Under the pieces are notes generated by a model that was given only the letters and a program-made list of their open reading frames with translations, searched no databases and was not told the origin of the DNA. A stretch of 64,000 bases of DNA from positions 1 to 64,000 of the forward strand of contig NZ_JAVJQO010000008.1 in the NCBI RefSeq assembly GCF_040218225.1, given 5' to 3'. This stretch comes from Gracilimonas sp. GTDB taxonomy: Bacteria; Bacteroidota; Rhodothermia; Balneolales; Balneolaceae. Shown in pieces: positions 8,726 through 18,586 of the stretch. Numbering within the stretch: the stretch's first letter is position 1; every line of letters begins with the position of its first letter. A program made the position numbers and the translations under genes.

Positions 8726-9355
8726 ATGCAAAAAATACTTATACCGCTATTGTTATTTACTGTTTATTCATGTTCGGGCTTTGCGCAGAAGTCGGCTGTA
8801 CAACATGCGAAGTTGGTGGGAGGTCCTTGTCAGGGTTGTGAAGCTGTACTTGATTTTGGAGACCGAAACCTGTCCTCAGTCGATACTTTACCCGAATTTG
8901 AAAGTAATGAGCCTAAAATAAAGTTAACCGGTACTATTTATGAACGTGATGGAGTAACTCCTGCCGGAGGTGTGATCCTGTTTGTACACCAAACAAACCG
9001 GAAGGGAGTATATCCAACCCGCGGCGATGAAACCGGCTGGGAGCGAAACTATGGGTATATCCATGGCTGGGTTAAAACCGGAGCAGATGGAAGATATACG
9101 TTTTACACGTTCAGACCTGGTGAATATGGTCGCCAACCTGCCCACATCCATCCAGTTGTTCTGGAACCGAATGGTAAATATTACTGGCTGGATGCCTACT
9201 TTTTTGATGATGACCCACGATTGGACTCTGACCAGAGAAATCCTGACTCGCCCCGGGGCGGGAGCAGTGGTGTGCTTTCGCTGGAAAAGGAGAATGGAAT
9301 CCTGACAGGGAAGAGAGATTTTATCCTTGGAAAAAATGTTTCCGGCTATGAGTAG
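8726..9355 (+). CDS. Exported intradiol ring-cleavage dioxygenase-like protein
   Basis: A 209-residue protein. The leader LLLFTVYSCSGFAQ could be a lipobox (Cys16) or an ordinary signal peptide. The mature part matches the protocatechuate/catechol intradiol dioxygenase fold: LTGTIYERDGVTPAGGVILFVHQT, GYIHGWVKTGADGRYTFYTFRPG, PAHIHPVV. Likely Fe(III) ligands are a Tyr near the GYIHGW region, another Tyr near the FRPGEYG segment, and the two His of PAHIH. Cytoplasmic family members open catechol rings; exported short versions of this kind are widespread but their substrates are mostly unknown. The last 8 nt overlap the preferred start of the YceI gene, so the two are translationally coupled. 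Confidence 0.8.
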   Translation: MQKILIPLLLFTVYSCSGFAQKSAVQHAKLVGGPCQGCEAVLDFGDRNLSSVDTLPEFESNEPKIKLTGTIYERDGVTPAGGVILFVHQTNRKGVYPTRGDETGWERNYGYIHGWVKTGADGRYTFYTFRPGEYGRQPAHIHPVVLEPNGKYYWLDAYFFDDDPRLDSDQRNPDSPRGGSSGVLSLEKENGILTGKRDFILGKNVSGYE

Positions 9356-10007
9356 GGTCATGATTTTAGCCATACTTTGTTTTTTGATGGTTGGTACAGC
9401 GGAGGTTTACTCTGCGATACAGCCGCCCGTTCAGTCTCAGGGTGATTCTTCAAAAGTGGTAAACCTGCAAATTGATAAAGAGCGGTCGGTTGTGAAATGG
9501 AGAGGAACAGAAATGCGCGGTGCTGACAGTCATGAGGGAATACTAAAGTTGAGTGACGGAGTTCTGAAGCTTGAAAATGGAGTCTTGGTCAGCGGATATT
9601 TTGTGGCAGACATGCATTCCATCGAAGTGACGGATATCCCGAAAAGCGATCCGGTTCCAAGAAGGTATTTAACCGAGCATCTGGAAAGTGAGGATTTCTT
9701 TCATGTAGAAAAATATCCAACTGCCAGGTTTGAAATTACCCGAACGGAAGATTCAGGAGGAGTCAGCTTGATGATCACCGGAAACCTGTCGATAAGAGAT
9801 GTGATAAAACCGGTGTCTTTTAAAGCTTATAAAACTATAAACGATAGCGAATTAGTTTACAGGGCTTCATTCACCATCGACCGTTTTGAGTGGAATGTTT
9901 CTTACCATGGGAGCTATTGGGAGCGAATATCCAGTATTATTGATAATAACTTTGTGGATGCAGAAATGTCGATAAATGTGAGGTTGGTTGTTTCTTCTGT
10001 GGAGTAA
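9348..10007 (+). CDS. YceI-family periplasmic protein
   Basis: About 219 residues from ATG 9348. In-frame ATGs at 9327 and 9336 exist, but 9348 gives a clean signal peptide (SRVMILAILCFLMVGTAEVYSA) and an ATGAGTAG overlap with the upstream stop. The body is a YceI lipocalin-like barrel: VVKWRGTEMRGADSHEGILKL, VLVSGYFVADMHSIEV, LESEDFFHVEKYPTARFEI, GNLSIRDVIKPVSFKA and the closing VDAEMSINVRL. YceI barrels bind long isoprenoid or lipid-like molecules in the periplasm. Pairing with the intradiol dioxygenase suggests shared handling of a hydrophobic aromatic or quinone-type compound; that is inference. Confidence 0.85.
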   Translation: MSRVMILAILCFLMVGTAEVYSAIQPPVQSQGDSSKVVNLQIDKERSVVKWRGTEMRGADSHEGILKLSDGVLKLENGVLVSGYFVADMHSIEVTDIPKSDPVPRRYLTEHLESEDFFHVEKYPTARFEITRTEDSGGVSLMITGNLSIRDVIKPVSFKAYKTINDSELVYRASFTIDRFEWNVSYHGSYWERISSIIDNNFVDAEMSINVRLVVSSVE

Positions 10008-10112
10008 ACTAAATCTTTCAGGCATCAAGTTAGTTCCTTTATTATATTTTCCCCGCCGCAGGCTTGTATGCAAGTGCAAGGGCTTCAATCATAACAACAG
10101 GGAGTCAATCAG

Positions 10113-10985
10113 GTGGGGAAAGATATTTTTAAAAATCCGGGAGCCTGTAACAGGCAGGAAGAATGGTATCAGCGGTTTTTGGTCAGAGCTAATCTGAAGG
10201 TAGAGTTTGAAACAGTATCCACTTCTTTTGGTGAAAGTCATGTTCTATTAGCCGGAGATCCTGACAACCCACCGCTGATTTGTCTGCATGCCATGCTCAC
10301 CAGCTCAGCCCATTTACTTTCTGAAATCAGATATCTGGCCGGGCACTACCAGTTAATCATCCCTGATATTCCAGGCTATTCGGTGAAAGCTATTCCTGAG
10401 CGACTGTTTTTTACAGATAATAGTCATTCTCAATGGTTTACCGAAGTCTTGGATGCTTTTGATCTGGACAGCTTTAATTTATTTGGGATCAGTATTGGAG
10501 GATATATAGCCCGGGAGTTTTCAACTGCATTTCCTGATCGGGTAAATAAGCTTGTGCTATTGGTGCCGGCCGGTATTGTTCAGGCTTCAGTTGTAAAAGG
10601 GTTGATGAGCATGGCTATTCCTATGATCAAATATAAGCTGAATCCCTCTGAAGATAACATGAAGAGCGTTGCCGGCTTTCTGTTAACGAGCTGGGATGAA
10701 GACTGGGGACCTTTCCTGATCGATTCTATGAATGATTTTGTCACCCCAAAAAAGATACCTTCGGTTGCTACTGATGAAGAGCTTCAAAACCTGAGGATGC
10801 CGGTTCTTGCCATAGCTGCACAGAATGACATTTCGTTTCCTGGCGAGTCATTGATCGAAAGGGTACAGGCACATATTCCGGGCGTAGAAACAGAGCTGCT
10901 GAAAGATACCCGTCACTGCCCACCCACAACGGAAGAATTCAGAAGGTGGCTGGAACACCGCTTGGTGAAGTTTCTGGATAGATAA
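10113..10985 (+). CDS. Alpha/beta-hydrolase
   Basis: 290 residues from a GTG start (no ATG fits upstream in this frame). Alpha/beta-hydrolase fold: oxyanion strand LICLHAMLTSS, then YQLIIPDIPGYSVK, the nucleophile elbow GISIGG with Ser127, the acid Asp239 in AAQNDISFPGES and His268 in DTRHCPPTT. The whole set is complete, so the enzyme should be active, probably on an ester or C-C bonded small substrate. No signal peptide, hence cytoplasmic. The sequence does not say which substrate. It follows the dioxygenase/YceI pair by about 100 nt on the same strand; some ring-cleavage pathways use a hydrolase of this fold, but the exported location of the dioxygenase argues against a simple joint pathway. 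Confidence 0.8.
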   Translation: MGKDIFKNPGACNRQEEWYQRFLVRANLKVEFETVSTSFGESHVLLAGDPDNPPLICLHAMLTSSAHLLSEIRYLAGHYQLIIPDIPGYSVKAIPERLFFTDNSHSQWFTEVLDAFDLDSFNLFGISIGGYIAREFSTAFPDRVNKLVLLVPAGIVQASVVKGLMSMAIPMIKYKLNPSEDNMKSVAGFLLTSWDEDWGPFLIDSMNDFVTPKKIPSVATDEELQNLRMPVLAIAAQNDISFPGESLIERVQAHIPGVETELLKDTRHCPPTTEEFRRWLEHRLVKFLDR

Positions 10986-10992
10986 TGGGTTA

Positions 10993-12507
10993 TTATTGTT
11001 TCCAGAAGGCAGGAGAGAAGATAATCAGGACGGTGAAAATTTCGAGGCGACCCACCATCATCAGCATGATTAAAATCCATTTACCAAGGTAAGGAAGTCC
11101 GGCAAAGTTATCGGTAGGACCAAAATCACCCCAACCGGGACCAATATTTCCTATAGCGGCAATACTTGCTCCAATGGATGACATGATATCGTAGCCGAAT
11201 AAACTAATGGCAAAAGCTCCGGCAGCAAATATGAAGATATACAGAATAAAAAAGCTTAATACGGTCTGCTGAATATTCCGGTTGATAGCCTGATCTCCGA
11301 TTCGTACAGGAAGGATGGCTTTAGGGTGGATGATTTGCTTGATTTCACGGGCGGTATTTCGAATCAGGATCATCCATCGAATCATCTTGATTCCACCTCC
11401 GGTTGAACCGGCACATCCTCCGGTAAAAAAGAGCAGGAAGAGAAAAAAGGCGCCAACGGTGTTCCATACTTCATAATTATCGGTACCGAATCCAGTGGTA
11501 GTTACAATAGCAAGTACCTGGAATGCTCCATACCGCAGGGCATCAAGAATGTCGTAATTATCGATAATCCAGAGAGAGCCGGAGATAATGAGGATCCCGA
11601 TAAAAATAACCAGTGTGTAAAAACGGATTTCACGGTTCGCGAAAAAGGAATCTCTATCACCCTGAATAAGCCGGAAATGCATGGCAAAGTTAATCCCGGC
11701 TAAATACATGAAAATGATGATCACCCAATCGACGTAGGCTGAGTTGAACGCTTCGATACTGGCATTTTTGGTGGAGAAACCTCCGGTAGCCATCGTCGCG
11801 AAAGCATGATTAATAGCTTCAAACCAATCCATGGAAGGGTGCAGCCAGAGTAAAATAAACTCGGCGGCAGTAAAGGCTACATAAATACCCCAGAGTAACT
11901 TGGCTGTTTCCTGTACACGCGGTGTGAGCTTGTCGGCGGTAGGCCCTGGAGATTCAGCCTGAAATAGCTGCATTCCTCCAATTCCAAGTAGAGGCAAGAT
12001 GGCCAGTGAGAGTACGATAATTCCCATTCCACCCAGCCAGTGAGCCAGCGATCGCCAGAACAAAAAGCTTTTTGGGATATCTTCAATCTGAGGATTCTGA
12101 AAACCATCGCTGGTTGTGCCTCCCAGGATAGTTGAACCTGTGGTCGATAATCCACTCATGGTTTCGAAAACAGCGTCCGTAAAGGAGGGGAGAATGCCGG
12201 AAATCACAAAGGGGAGAGCGCCCACCAAAGACAGCGATAGCCAGGTCAGGCTTACAATAAGAAAACCTTCCCGAACCCTGAGCTCATCCTGTGGGCGGAA
12301 TAAATACCATAAAGCACCTCCAACCACAAAAGCGATAGCTGCAGAAAAAAGAAAAGAATGCCAGGTATCTTGTCCGTAATAGAGATCAACAAAGGCGGGC
12401 ATCAGCAGGGCAAATCCCATAAAAAATATAAACGCACCCAACACTCCCAATACAACAAGGAAGTCAATCTTAGCCCGGTTCAGATTTGAGGTTGCAGAAA
12501 TAGCCAT
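10993..12507 (-). CDS. trkH: Trk-type potassium uptake channel TrkH
   Basis: 504 residues, the usual size for TrkH. It contains the four pore-loop repeats with their selectivity-filter glycines: MSGLSTTGSTILGG, FATMATGGFSTKN, IVTTTGFGTDNYEVW and IGNIGPGWGDFGP, each followed by a membrane helix. The segment GGCAGSTGGGIKMIRW is also typical. It carries K+ across the inner membrane together with the regulator encoded just upstream: the trkA stop and trkH start overlap by one base (TAATG), so the two are translationally coupled. The C-terminus ends within a helix close to PAFWKQ, normal for the family. Confidence 0.95.
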   Translation of the reverse strand: MAISATSNLNRAKIDFLVVLGVLGAFIFFMGFALLMPAFVDLYYGQDTWHSFLFSAAIAFVVGGALWYLFRPQDELRVREGFLIVSLTWLSLSLVGALPFVISGILPSFTDAVFETMSGLSTTGSTILGGTTSDGFQNPQIEDIPKSFLFWRSLAHWLGGMGIIVLSLAILPLLGIGGMQLFQAESPGPTADKLTPRVQETAKLLWGIYVAFTAAEFILLWLHPSMDWFEAINHAFATMATGGFSTKNASIEAFNSAYVDWVIIIFMYLAGINFAMHFRLIQGDRDSFFANREIRFYTLVIFIGILIISGSLWIIDNYDILDALRYGAFQVLAIVTTTGFGTDNYEVWNTVGAFFLFLLFFTGGCAGSTGGGIKMIRWMILIRNTAREIKQIIHPKAILPVRIGDQAINRNIQQTVLSFFILYIFIFAAGAFAISLFGYDIMSSIGASIAAIGNIGPGWGDFGPTDNFAGLPYLGKWILIMLMMVGRLEIFTVLIIFSPAFWKQ

Positions 12508-13859
12508 TATTGGAATAGCTTGGTTACTTTATCGATGGCTGATGGCAGGCAGAATATCATGACCCGGTCGTTAGCTTTTACTTCTGTCTCACCGGTGGCA
12601 ATTTCAACCGATCCGTCACATAATACACCACCAATTACGCAACCTTCCGGCAGCCGCAATTTTTTAATGGGTTTTTGAGTGATTTTTGAGTCTTCGTTGG
12701 CCTGAAGTTCAATAACTTCAGCTTTTATACCTCTTAGTTCGGTAACCGAAATAACCCGTCCGCGGCGCACATACCGATGAATTTCGTTAGAAGCCGCTAC
12801 TTTTTTGTTGATTACTGCATCAAGGCCGATGGTTTGGGCCAGGGGAATGAAATCAGGTTTAGAAACCAGAGCAACCGTCTTTTTCACTTCCAGGTGTTTG
12901 GCCATCAGGCAAGAAATAATATTCGATTCTTCGTCATCTGTAACAGCAATAAATGCATCCATCTCGCTGATGCCTTCGGTAGCCAGTAAATCCGGGTCGG
13001 TAGGATTTCCGTTTAAAACCATCACTTCTTTGAGCTCAATGGCGAGTTCTTCAGCGGTATCGTAGTCAGGTTCAATCAGCTTGATGGACCAGTTCTTGGA
13101 TGGGTCGGCACACAGAATACGGGCAATCATAGCTCCCATGGCAGAACCACCGGCAATCATAACGGAATTCAGTTCTGTCTCCTTTTTTCCGGTTGTTTCA
13201 ATGATAAAAGGGATGTTCTCCGTTTTAGCCAGCACAAACATCTGGTCATATTTTTGAAGCTTTACCGAACCGTTTGGGATAATAGTTCGTCCCCGCCGGC
13301 CAATAGCTACAACACGGAAAGTCACATCTGAATGAGCTGCAGAATATTCATTCAAAGATTTTCCAATCAAAGGCGAATTAGGTTCCAGCCTGATTCCAAT
13401 CAGCTGCATGCGATTTTCAGCGAGGTTAATAACATCACTGGCTGATGATCGCTTTAGAAGCTGAGCGATTTCCTGTGCGGCACTCAGCTCGGGGTGAATC
13501 ATCACGTCGATGCCCAGATCAGAAGGGGTGAGAGGGGCATTTTCGGCAGAAAATTCGTCGCTGCGAATCCGGGCTATTACCATTTTTGCGCCCAGCCGTT
13601 TCCCGATCATCCCTGAAATCATGTTTACCTCGTCAATACTGGTAACCGAAATCAGGATATCTGCTTCTCCCACATTGGCTTTTACCAAATCTTTGACGGA
13701 GGTGGCGTTTCCTTCTATGGTGAGTACATCGAGAGACTCGGCTACCCGGTTTAGGCATTCCTTCTCCCGGTCTAATACGGTAACGTCATGTTTTTCTGAT
13801 GAAAGTACACTGGCAAGATCATAGCCAATCTCCCCGGCACCAATAATAACAATCTTCAA
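12507..13859 (-). CDS. trkA: Trk potassium channel regulator TrkA (duplicated RCK)
   Basis: 450 residues with two RCK units in tandem, the standard TrkA plan. The first Rossmann half has MKIVIIGAGEIGYDLASVL and acidic strand end VLDRE; the second starts near residue 232 with SVMIAGGSAMGAMIA and strand end IEPD. Each is followed by an RCK-C part (SPLIGKSLNEY and the region around VIGGVLCDGS). It binds NAD(H) or nucleotides on the cytoplasmic side of TrkH and gates it. It lies about 100 nt downstream of the PKD gene on the same strand; the AT-rich gap may hold its own promoter. Confidence 0.93.
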   Translation of the reverse strand: MKIVIIGAGEIGYDLASVLSSEKHDVTVLDREKECLNRVAESLDVLTIEGNATSVKDLVKANVGEADILISVTSIDEVNMISGMIGKRLGAKMVIARIRSDEFSAENAPLTPSDLGIDVMIHPELSAAQEIAQLLKRSSASDVINLAENRMQLIGIRLEPNSPLIGKSLNEYSAAHSDVTFRVVAIGRRGRTIIPNGSVKLQKYDQMFVLAKTENIPFIIETTGKKETELNSVMIAGGSAMGAMIARILCADPSKNWSIKLIEPDYDTAEELAIELKEVMVLNGNPTDPDLLATEGISEMDAFIAVTDDEESNIISCLMAKHLEVKKTVALVSKPDFIPLAQTIGLDAVINKKVAASNEIHRYVRRGRVISVTELRGIKAEVIELQANEDSKITQKPIKKLRLPEGCVIGGVLCDGSVEIATGETEVKANDRVMIFCLPSAIDKVTKLFQ

Positions 13860-13966
13860 ATGAAGCCTGATGATTAATTATAAAACGTTCAATGTTACCA
13901 TCTTTTTTACTGAAAATAAAACCATATATAATATTTTAAATTCAATATAATCTTAAAGATACCGGT

Positions 13967-16900
13967 CTATTCAGTGATAATAACCATTTCGGTTTCAACG
14001 GGTGATGATTGTTTCACCTGCAGGTCTCTCACTCTCACGGTAAAACGATTTTCTCCTTTCTGAACCGGCAGGTTAATTCGATATCCCACGCCCACTTCTT
14101 CACCATCACGCAGCCAGGTAAATTTGACTTGTGAAACGTCCCGGTTAACTTCGGGAGCTCTGATTACAGTAAAGGGATTAGCCGGATTCCACTCAGCATT
14201 CCGAAGGGTATCCGAAGCGGAAACAAACTGAAGTGGTTCGGATACCACGATTGGGAATTTAACCGATGAGGTTGGGCGGTCTTCAAAAAACCACATTAAA
14301 TGGAGGCTGTCGGCACCCGGTGAATTGGCCGTCCAAATATCCTGAAACTGTCCGCTATACACGAACTTCCAGTCATTTTGATCAGGTATTTTAAGATCGC
14401 TGATGGAAATACTGCCTCCAAGGCTTATCCGGGATGGATATTCAGGTGAGATATCAGGGTGACCAACAGGGATAATTTCCACCACAGCCGAATCAACAGA
14501 ATTTGAAACTCCTCGCCCATCATCCTGAACATAAGTGATCCGGTATTTTCGAAGTTCAGTAGGGGTGAAAGCAGAGTCAGCAATAACACGGTTGTTGACT
14601 TTCCACAGACTGGTTAATTGATCTCCATCCCTGTCGGTGTCAGGACTTCCCGAAAGCCTGACCTCCCGATTCAGGTATACTTTTCCTGGAACAGTAATCT
14701 TAGGGTGGGGAGCGCTGTTAGCGAAAAAGGTTTTCTCCATACGTGCCTTGTTATTTTCGGAAGGAGAATTGTCTTTCACTTCAAGGACTACCGTATGATT
14801 ACCCGGTTCTACCGTTTTGATGATTTCAGATGCATTTTTGCTAATTAATTCACCATCCAGATACCAATTATATTCTTTGATAAAACCGTCAGGATCTTCT
14901 GATTGAAGAGCATTCAGGTTCAGGTCCGAACCGGCCGGAACTGTTTCAGCAAGCTCCCATACAATTTTTGGAGCCGCATTTACTTTTAAGGATTTCGTCA
15001 GGGTTACCGAATTACAACTGGTCGAAGAATTTGTTTGCAAGAACAAGGTAACCAGATACTCCCCAGGTTCAGTAAACTGGTGACTTGCCTGCAGGCCTTG
15101 AACGGTTTCGAGTGAACCGTCAGCTACATATTCAATTCTCCATTCGGCATTGATGATATCATCGTCGGCCGAAGAAGCACTCCCATCAAGGGTGATGACA
15201 TCTCCCGGAGTTGCCCATTCCTGCAAATCAAAAACGGCATTGGGGCCTTGAATAACCCGGACATTAGCCCGCACCTGGTTTGTATTTCCGCACTGAGCTG
15301 AACCTGAACCTTCAACCGTTAATGTGAGCGGGTAAATACCTGGTTCTGTGTATACATGCTGCACTTTAGGGCCACTTTCAGTGGTTCCGTCTCCCAGGCT
15401 CCAAACCAAAGAGGGAAGGGCGCCCGATGGATCGAGACTATTTGAGCCGTCAAGATTCAGAGCTGTATTAACACAAATGGTTGTGTCGCTTATATTCATT
15501 TTGGCAACGGGAGAACCTTCAACGATCACGGGTATTTTTGCAATCGTTTTTTCTTCGGTGATTCCGTCACTGAGTTCAAGTCTGGCTTCGTAAACCCCGG
15601 GAGCATCATAAATGTAAGAGGGATTAGCTTCTTTAGAAATGTCTCCGTTACCAAAGTACCAGGTTACATCAAAGTTATTTCCATCCGGGTCAAAACTGCT
15701 TGAACTGTTAAACAGAACGGTTTTTCCACTACAGGTTGCGATCAGCGAATCGACATTGGCTTCAACAGGGCGATTGACTAGTATTCGTATGGTTTCCTGA
15801 TTGGTGCTATTCGATAAACCCAGTCCGTCATGAACGGTTAAGCCTACGATATGTACACCGAACTCAGGAGCTCTCCAGCTGAAACTGGCTTCATTTCTTT
15901 TAGAACCGTCGGGAAGTGTCCACTCAAAAAATACCTGATCGTTGTCAACGTCATAGGTTTCAGAAGCGTCTAATTTTATATCCAGAGAATTTGAACGAAC
16001 TACTTTCTCTGTGATGATATAAGGTTCATGGTTAATATTTACCATTCCCTCTTTGGATATTGATGAGTTGGCCAATCCCTGGTTATCAGTGGCTGTCAGG
16101 GTAAAGTAATGAGGCCCGCTTTCATCAAATCGTTTCCGAACTTCTGAGCCTTTAATTTCGGTGCCATCAGCGAAGGTCCAGATCATTTCCCGGATCTCCC
16201 CATCCGGATCATAGGATTCTGATGCGTTCAAAGTAACCTCATCGCCCGGTGCAATTTTATCAGGACTGGTATTCCATTTAAGAACAGGGGCATGATTAAC
16301 CCATACATCTTTACTGGAAAGATCCTGGGCATTCTCGTGTCCGGAGTTGTCCTGAACCCTCAGGGAAATAGTATGCTCTCCGGGATCGCTAATCATAAGC
16401 GAAGGGCTGGGGCCGCTTGCAGCAGGAACCCCATCTATATACCATTGATAATTGGTAACAAAACCGTCATTATCGATACTTTGAGTTCCATCAACCCGGA
16501 AACTGTGTCCTGCAGCTAAAGTATCAGCAACGTTAAAAGAGGCAACCGGATATTCATTGATTACGATTACGTGACGTTTTTTCTGGATTTCATCACCCTT
16601 TCTAATACTTACGTTTACGGCATAGGTGCCGGGCTTTTCATATAAATGTGAGGGTTGAATTCCGGTAGCTACCGTTCCATCGCCAAAGTCCCATTCGTAC
16701 ACAACAGAACCAGTATCAGCAGCAGTTGTGAGAGAGTCGTTTACTGTAAAACCTACTTTTGAAGCTGAAGAAATACGGGGTGCACTAATGAAAGAATCAG
16801 GTTCAAATGCTAAGGCGCTATTAACTACGCTATCTTCTGCGATTACTTCATCATTCGTTTTAATATTTTCAGTTATTGGTTTTGCCCGGATAGTGTCAGC

Positions 16901-18586
16901 AACTGATGAATCCTGAGATACCGGCTGAATATTTCTCACAGGAGGGATGACGGTATAGTTCCGGGTGATCGTGTAACTGGAATTTTCTGTGTTTGTATTA
17001 TCATCAACCGTTAGGGACACTTCAAAAGTACCGGTAGCCATATGGCTGATCACCACTTCACGAGCTGTGATGTCACTGCTGACAACACCCAATCCTTCCC
17101 ATTCAAAGCTCAGGGAGTCGTTGTTTATATCCTTATCATTAGCGACAGAAAAGGTAAGGTATTGTCCGGTTTGGAATGTTGAATCATATTCAATTTCGGC
17201 ATAGGGCTGGGAGTTGACTCTTATCCGGATTTGGCGCTGACTGTTGTTACATCTTATGATATCCCCTCCGTTATTAACTCTCACTGAGATGATATAAGAA
17301 CCTTCATCGGGTGATGAAAAATCAAAAGTAGGTCCGTTTCCAGCTGGCCGTCCATTTATAAACCATGTGTAGTTCAATTCTTCCCTGCCTAAATCGTACG
17401 ACTCCTCGGCTGACAAAGTAATAACCTCCTCCGGAGCAATAATTTCCTTAGGGCTGTAAAGTCTGGCAATAGGAGGTGAAGTAATATTAACTTCAGTTGA
17501 TGCAATCCAGTATTCCGGCAATGCAGATGATACCGGATTTGGTATCATCACACTGACAGTTTGGTTTCCTCTCACAGAAAAAGGAATAGTAGGGGAAAAG
17601 CCGGTAGCTACCGTTCTTCCATCAACTTTCCACTGAGCATTTTGCATGTCCCGCTGTGAAAATAAATTACTGCTGAGCCTGAATATTTTATCTGTACAAT
17701 TGTTTGCAGTGGTAGTTTGTATCTCAAATTCAGGTTTTTCAGTTGATGAGAACTGTTCTTCATAAAGCCACAGGGTTGGTTGTTCCTTCCCATATATTGC
17801 AATGTTATTCAGGATTTGTTTGGATCCGCTTATATTCACTGCCCATTCATTCTCTATACCGAGGTTGCTTTCAGGGATGCGGTTACCAGGCTGATTGAAT
17901 GGATAGGTATTACCTAAAGCATCGGTTATTTCAACCTTGCTGTCTTCTTCTCCGTCAATAACCAGTTCTGGTATTATGAAACCGGGGTTGTGGGGCTTAA
18001 TCTGCAAACTTTGATCAGGTGGCATGTCAAAAAATCCAATAGCCAGATCAATGGTAATAATTTTCCAGGGTTGATTTCTGAGGGGTTCGCCAACGGTATT
18101 CATTACACGGAGGTCAAAATTATTTACATCATTGCCGCCATCAGTAGTAACCCTTACGATATATCCATTTTCAGCCTCTTCATTGAGTACGAAAAAGTTA
18201 ATCCACCGTCCTTTAAAACGTTCTTCATTTTTTACGGAGAGTGTTTCTAAGACCGATTCATTCTTCTGCTTTTCAACAACCTGATTTCCATCAAGTGAAT
18301 ACAGTTCATCAAATGTATAAATACGGTAGGAAGTAGTTGTGTTGGCATTCGGTGTAGTAATCTGATCAATGGTTCCACCAATACCTGCATCATAAAGCTG
18401 AAGCATGGCCTTTGGTGCATTGGCTTCTGGTTTTATCCAAATATCGTATTGATGCCTGCTGTCACCGCTTTTGAAATCTGTATTCGTTCCTGATATCGAG
18501 AGAAATAATTCCTGTGCCTGTACCGATACAAACGGACATAACACAAAAAGGAGCAGAAGATATGTGCTTATGGTGATTCTTTTCAT
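13967..18586 (-). CDS. Very large exported PKD-repeat protein
   Basis: 1539 residues with a signal peptide (TISTYLLLLFVLCPFVSVQAQ). From about residue 370 to 1400 it is a chain of roughly eleven PKD-type beta-sandwich repeats; clear core motifs are YEWDFGDGT, WYIDGVPAASG, MIWTFADGTEIKG, TWYFGNGDIS and VWSLGDGTTESG, with repeat starts such as NHAPVLKW, HEPYIITE, NAAPKIVW and NSAPHPKI. The first 370 residues and the last 140 are different and unassigned. No T9SS tail, lipobox or C-terminal membrane helix is seen, so it is probably periplasmic. The start overlaps the stop of the FecR-like gene (ATGA), and both follow the sensor kinase, so it probably forms part of a multi-protein envelope sensor or scaffold. 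That role is inference. Confidence 0.85.
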   Translation of the reverse strand: MKRITISTYLLLLFVLCPFVSVQAQELFLSISGTNTDFKSGDSRHQYDIWIKPEANAPKAMLQLYDAGIGGTIDQITTPNANTTTSYRIYTFDELYSLDGNQVVEKQKNESVLETLSVKNEERFKGRWINFFVLNEEAENGYIVRVTTDGGNDVNNFDLRVMNTVGEPLRNQPWKIITIDLAIGFFDMPPDQSLQIKPHNPGFIIPELVIDGEEDSKVEITDALGNTYPFNQPGNRIPESNLGIENEWAVNISGSKQILNNIAIYGKEQPTLWLYEEQFSSTEKPEFEIQTTTANNCTDKIFRLSSNLFSQRDMQNAQWKVDGRTVATGFSPTIPFSVRGNQTVSVMIPNPVSSALPEYWIASTEVNITSPPIARLYSPKEIIAPEEVITLSAEESYDLGREELNYTWFINGRPAGNGPTFDFSSPDEGSYIISVRVNNGGDIIRCNNSQRQIRIRVNSQPYAEIEYDSTFQTGQYLTFSVANDKDINNDSLSFEWEGLGVVSSDITAREVVISHMATGTFEVSLTVDDNTNTENSSYTITRNYTVIPPVRNIQPVSQDSSVADTIRAKPITENIKTNDEVIAEDSVVNSALAFEPDSFISAPRISSASKVGFTVNDSLTTAADTGSVVYEWDFGDGTVATGIQPSHLYEKPGTYAVNVSIRKGDEIQKKRHVIVINEYPVASFNVADTLAAGHSFRVDGTQSIDNDGFVTNYQWYIDGVPAASGPSPSLMISDPGEHTISLRVQDNSGHENAQDLSSKDVWVNHAPVLKWNTSPDKIAPGDEVTLNASESYDPDGEIREMIWTFADGTEIKGSEVRKRFDESGPHYFTLTATDNQGLANSSISKEGMVNINHEPYIITEKVVRSNSLDIKLDASETYDVDNDQVFFEWTLPDGSKRNEASFSWRAPEFGVHIVGLTVHDGLGLSNSTNQETIRILVNRPVEANVDSLIATCSGKTVLFNSSSSFDPDGNNFDVTWYFGNGDISKEANPSYIYDAPGVYEARLELSDGITEEKTIAKIPVIVEGSPVAKMNISDTTICVNTALNLDGSNSLDPSGALPSLVWSLGDGTTESGPKVQHVYTEPGIYPLTLTVEGSGSAQCGNTNQVRANVRVIQGPNAVFDLQEWATPGDVITLDGSASSADDDIINAEWRIEYVADGSLETVQGLQASHQFTEPGEYLVTLFLQTNSSTSCNSVTLTKSLKVNAAPKIVWELAETVPAGSDLNLNALQSEDPDGFIKEYNWYLDGELISKNASEIIKTVEPGNHTVVLEVKDNSPSENNKARMEKTFFANSAPHPKITVPGKVYLNREVRLSGSPDTDRDGDQLTSLWKVNNRVIADSAFTPTELRKYRITYVQDDGRGVSNSVDSAVVEIIPVGHPDISPEYPSRISLGGSISISDLKIPDQNDWKFVYSGQFQDIWTANSPGADSLHLMWFFEDRPTSSVKFPIVVSEPLQFVSASDTLRNAEWNPANPFTVIRAPEVNRDVSQVKFTWLRDGEEVGVGYRINLPVQKGENRFTVRVRDLQVKQSSPVETEMVIITE

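Noticed and set aside
8982-9373. Open frames on both strands inside the dioxygenase gene
   Set aside because: The intradiol dioxygenase frame with signal peptide and PAHIH motif explains this stretch.
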